The notes beneath the pieces were generated by a model. It did no database searches. It saw only the letters and a program-made list of their open reading frames with translations, and had not been told where the DNA came from. A program made the translations under genes and the position numbers. From Candidatus Gemmiger excrementavium (lineage in GTDB: Bacteria > Bacillota > Clostridia > Oscillospirales > Ruminococcaceae), in assembly GCA_019116485.1 (NCBI GenBank), contig DXBO01000009.1, forward strand, positions 1 through 37,616: DNA of 37,616 bases, given 5' to 3'. Of the stretch, positions 35,299-37,616 are shown piece by piece (within the stretch, counting starts at the first letter, position 1; every line of letters starts with the position of its first letter).

Positions 35299-36459
35299 TC
35301 ACAGGATGCGCACACGGATGGCGGCTTCGATACCGCTCAACTGAGAGGCCAGGGCCTCGTTCACATCGCCGGTCACGTCCAGCAGGGTGTAGGCTACGTC
35401 CTTTTTGCTTTTGTTGACCATGTTTTCGATGTTCAGGTGGGCGGCAGTCAGAATGCCGGTGATGGCCGAAATGGCGCCCGGCGTATTCTTGTGGATCATG
35501 CAGATGCGCCGCCCGCCTACGCGGGGCTGGCTCACATCGGGCAGGTTGACGCTGTGGGTGATATTGCCGTTTTTCAGGTAGTCGCTCAGCTCGGCGGCGG
35601 CCATCACAGCGCAGTTGGTCTCGCTCTCAGGGGTGCTGGCACCCAGGTGAGGGGTGCACTCCACTCCTTTGACACCCAGCAGTTCCTCGGTGGGGAAGTC
35701 GCAGAAGTAGTGGGCAACCTTGCCGCTGTCCAGCGCATCCAGCAGGGCGGCATTGTCTACCAGCTCGCCCCGGGCAAAGTTCAGCACCCGCACGCCGTCC
35801 TTGCACATGGCCAGGGTCTGGGCGTTGATGGTGTGGCGTGTAGTGGGCAGGTAGGGGACATGGATGGTCAGGTAATCGCAGCGGGGCAGCATGTCACCCA
35901 GGCTGACGCAGTGCTGTACGCTGCGGGACAGGCTCCAGGCGGCATCGATGGAGATGTAGGGGTCGTAGCCCAGCACCTCCATACCCAGAGAGACGGCGGC
36001 ATTGGCCACACGGGCGCCGATGGCTCCCAGACCGATGACGCCCAGCGTCTTGCCCCGGAGTTCGGGGCCCACAAACTGCTTTTTGCCTTTTTCCACGTCC
36101 TTGGCAATGGTGTCCCGCCCTTTCAGGCTCTGGGCCCATTGCACGGCGCTGACAATGTTGCGGCTGCCTGCCACCATCGTGCCGATGACCAGTTCCGCCA
36201 CGGCGTTGGCATTGGCGCCCGGCGTGTTGAACACCACGATGCCGGCGGCGGTGCATTCCTCAATGGGGATGTTGTTGGTGCCGGCGCCGGCCCGGGCGAT
36301 GGCCAGCAGGCTTTCGGGCAGCGGTGCGCCGTGCATGTCGGCACTGCGCACCAGAATGCCCTGGGGGGCAGCGGCTTCGTTGTCGATCTCAAACTGGCTG
36401 GCGGGCAGTTTGGCCAGACCCACCGGCGAAATGGCATTCAGTGTCTTGATGGTATACAT
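35299..36459 (-). CDS. serA: D-3-phosphoglycerate dehydrogenase with C-terminal ACT domain
   Basis: LGVIGLGAIGARVANAAVSLGMEVLGYDPY, VLNFARGELVDNAALLDAL, TPHLGASTPESETNCAVMAA, C-terminal HKNTPGAISAITGILTAAHLNIENMVNKS. Confidence 0.95.
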   Translation of the reverse strand: MYTIKTLNAISPVGLAKLPASQFEIDNEAAAPQGILVRSADMHGAPLPESLLAIARAGAGTNNIPIEECTAAGIVVFNTPGANANAVAELVIGTMVAGSRNIVSAVQWAQSLKGRDTIAKDVEKGKKQFVGPELRGKTLGVIGLGAIGARVANAAVSLGMEVLGYDPYISIDAAWSLSRSVQHCVSLGDMLPRCDYLTIHVPYLPTTRHTINAQTLAMCKDGVRVLNFARGELVDNAALLDALDSGKVAHYFCDFPTEELLGVKGVECTPHLGASTPESETNCAVMAAAELSDYLKNGNITHSVNLPDVSQPRVGGRRICMIHKNTPGAISAITGILTAAHLNIENMVNKSKKDVAYTLLDVTGDVNEALASQLSGIEAAIRVRIL

Positions 36460-36480
36460 AATGATCGTCCCTCTTCCGCG

Positions 36481-37578
36481 TTATTGATGTTCCCGGCGGA
36501 ATTTTTCCATAAAGTCCACCAGTTTGTCCACACCCTCGGCGGGCATGGCGTTGTAGATGGAAGCGCGCATACCGCCCACCAGGCGGTGCCCCTTCAGGTT
36601 GACGAAACCGGCCTCGGCGGCAGCGGCGCAGAACGCCTTGTCGGTGTCGGCGTCGGGGCTGGTAAAGGTCACGTTCATCAGGCTGCGGTATTCTTTTTGT
36701 ACAGGGTTGTGGTAGAAATCCTGGCTGTCCAGATAATCGTACAGCACTTTGGCTTTGGCTTCGTTACGTTTCTTCATTTCCGCCAGGCCGCCCACTTCCT
36801 GCTCCAGGTAGCTCATCACCAGCCCGGTCATATAGATGCACCAGCAGGGCGGGGTGTTGTACATGCTGTCGGCGTTCAGCAGCGTGGTGTAGTTCATCAT
36901 GGTGGGAATCTGTTCAGGGGTGATGCCCTTGGCACTCTTGCCCAGCAGGTCCTCCCGCACGATGGCAACCGCCATACCGGCGGGGGCGATGTTTTTCTGT
37001 ACGCCGAAGTAGATGGCACCGTACTTGCTCACGTCGATGGGTTCGGAGCAGATCATGGAACTCATATCGGCCACCAGGGGAATGCCCTCCACCTGGGGAA
37101 CCTCCACAAACTTGGTTCCGAAGATGGTGTTGTTCTGGCAGATGTGGATATAGCTGGCATTGGGATCGTAGTCGATGGCCTTCACATCGGGGATATAGGT
37201 GAAGTTTTTGTCCTTGCTGCTGGCGGCGATGCGGGCCTTGCCGAATTTGGCGGCCTCCTCGGCAGCCTTTTTGCTGAAGTTGCCGGTCACCAGGTAATCG
37301 GCTGTGCCGGTGGTCATGAAATTCAGCGGCACCATGGCGAACTGCTGGGTGGCGCCGCCCTGGAAAAAGCCAATTTTATAATTGTCGGGGATGTTGAGTA
37401 CCCGGCGCATAGAGGCTTCGGTGTTCTGGATGATTTCGTCGAACCACTTGCTGCGGTGGCTCATTTCCATTACGCTCATACCGGAACCATGGTAGTCCAG
37501 CAGTTCTGCCTGAGCGGTTTTCAGAACAGCCTCCGGCAGCATGGAAGGGCCGGCGCTGAAATTGTAAACTCGTGCCAT
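36481..37578 (-). CDS. serC: Phosphoserine aminotransferase
   Basis: RVYNFSAGPSMLPEAVLKTAQAELLDYHGSGMSVMEMSHRSKWFDEII, FFQGGATQQFAMVPLNF, YFGVQKNIAPAGMAVAIVRED. Confidence 0.97.
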   Translation of the reverse strand: MARVYNFSAGPSMLPEAVLKTAQAELLDYHGSGMSVMEMSHRSKWFDEIIQNTEASMRRVLNIPDNYKIGFFQGGATQQFAMVPLNFMTTGTADYLVTGNFSKKAAEEAAKFGKARIAASSKDKNFTYIPDVKAIDYDPNASYIHICQNNTIFGTKFVEVPQVEGIPLVADMSSMICSEPIDVSKYGAIYFGVQKNIAPAGMAVAIVREDLLGKSAKGITPEQIPTMMNYTTLLNADSMYNTPPCWCIYMTGLVMSYLEQEVGGLAEMKKRNEAKAKVLYDYLDSQDFYHNPVQKEYRSLMNVTFTSPDADTDKAFCAAAAEAGFVNLKGHRLVGGMRASIYNAMPAEGVDKLVDFMEKFRREHQ

Positions 37579-37616
37579 AGTACATTCCTCCGTCCTATCC
37601 AAACCCGCCGGTGTCC

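Noticed and set aside
1-37616. CRISPR array, toxin-antitoxin pair, phage genes or canonical defence system
   Set aside because: No regularly spaced direct repeats and no recognisable Cas, TA, phage or defence proteins on either strand.

Overview
This is a high-GC Firmicutes chromosomal window. It reads as a Ruminococcaceae / Faecalibacterium-Gemmiger-Subdoligranulum-like lineage, inferred from protein style and a preQ1-III riboswitch. It is mostly housekeeping genes with a small accessory patch at about 23.2-24.8 kb. Recognised genes, in order: queH; a D-2-hydroxyacid dehydrogenase; a duplicated CmpB-type membrane protein; a signal-less BMP-domain protein with a ParB-like N-terminus, coupled to a metallophosphoesterase; gpsA; a HAD phosphatase; ftsW; a multi-TM protein; an LCP protein with a long C-terminal extension; a Trp T-box followed by a trpXYZ ABC transporter; apbE; a DUF3783 protein; secA; an EamA transporter; a HAD hydrolase; preQ1-III-queT; tRNA-Leu(CAA); rodA; tsaE, tsaB, rpiB and upp; a Crp/Fnr regulator divergent from a 4Fe-4S protein; a double-CMD protein; DUF711 and ACT; degV; trmL; pdxK/Y; serA and serC. 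Observations most worth a second look: (1) a complete Trp-specifier T-box followed by a Trp-containing mini-ORF before trpX; (2) a preQ1-III riboswitch on queT; (3) an LCP protein whose C-terminus looks like a degenerate erythromycin-esterase/TIKI-type domain; (4) the cytosolic BMP/ParB-like fusion plus phosphoesterase pair; (5) an 87-bp imperfect palindrome mirroring the tRNA-Leu 3' end, next to a 159-bp element with 25-bp perfect inverted termini; (6) an apparently frameshifted membrane-anchored protein; (7) hairpins merged with promoter cores or start codons; (8) a perfect 18-bp Crp/Fnr-like operator; (9) a 19-bp-spacer MerR-type promoter with no MerR gene in view. No CRISPR array, transposase, integrase or phage gene was seen.
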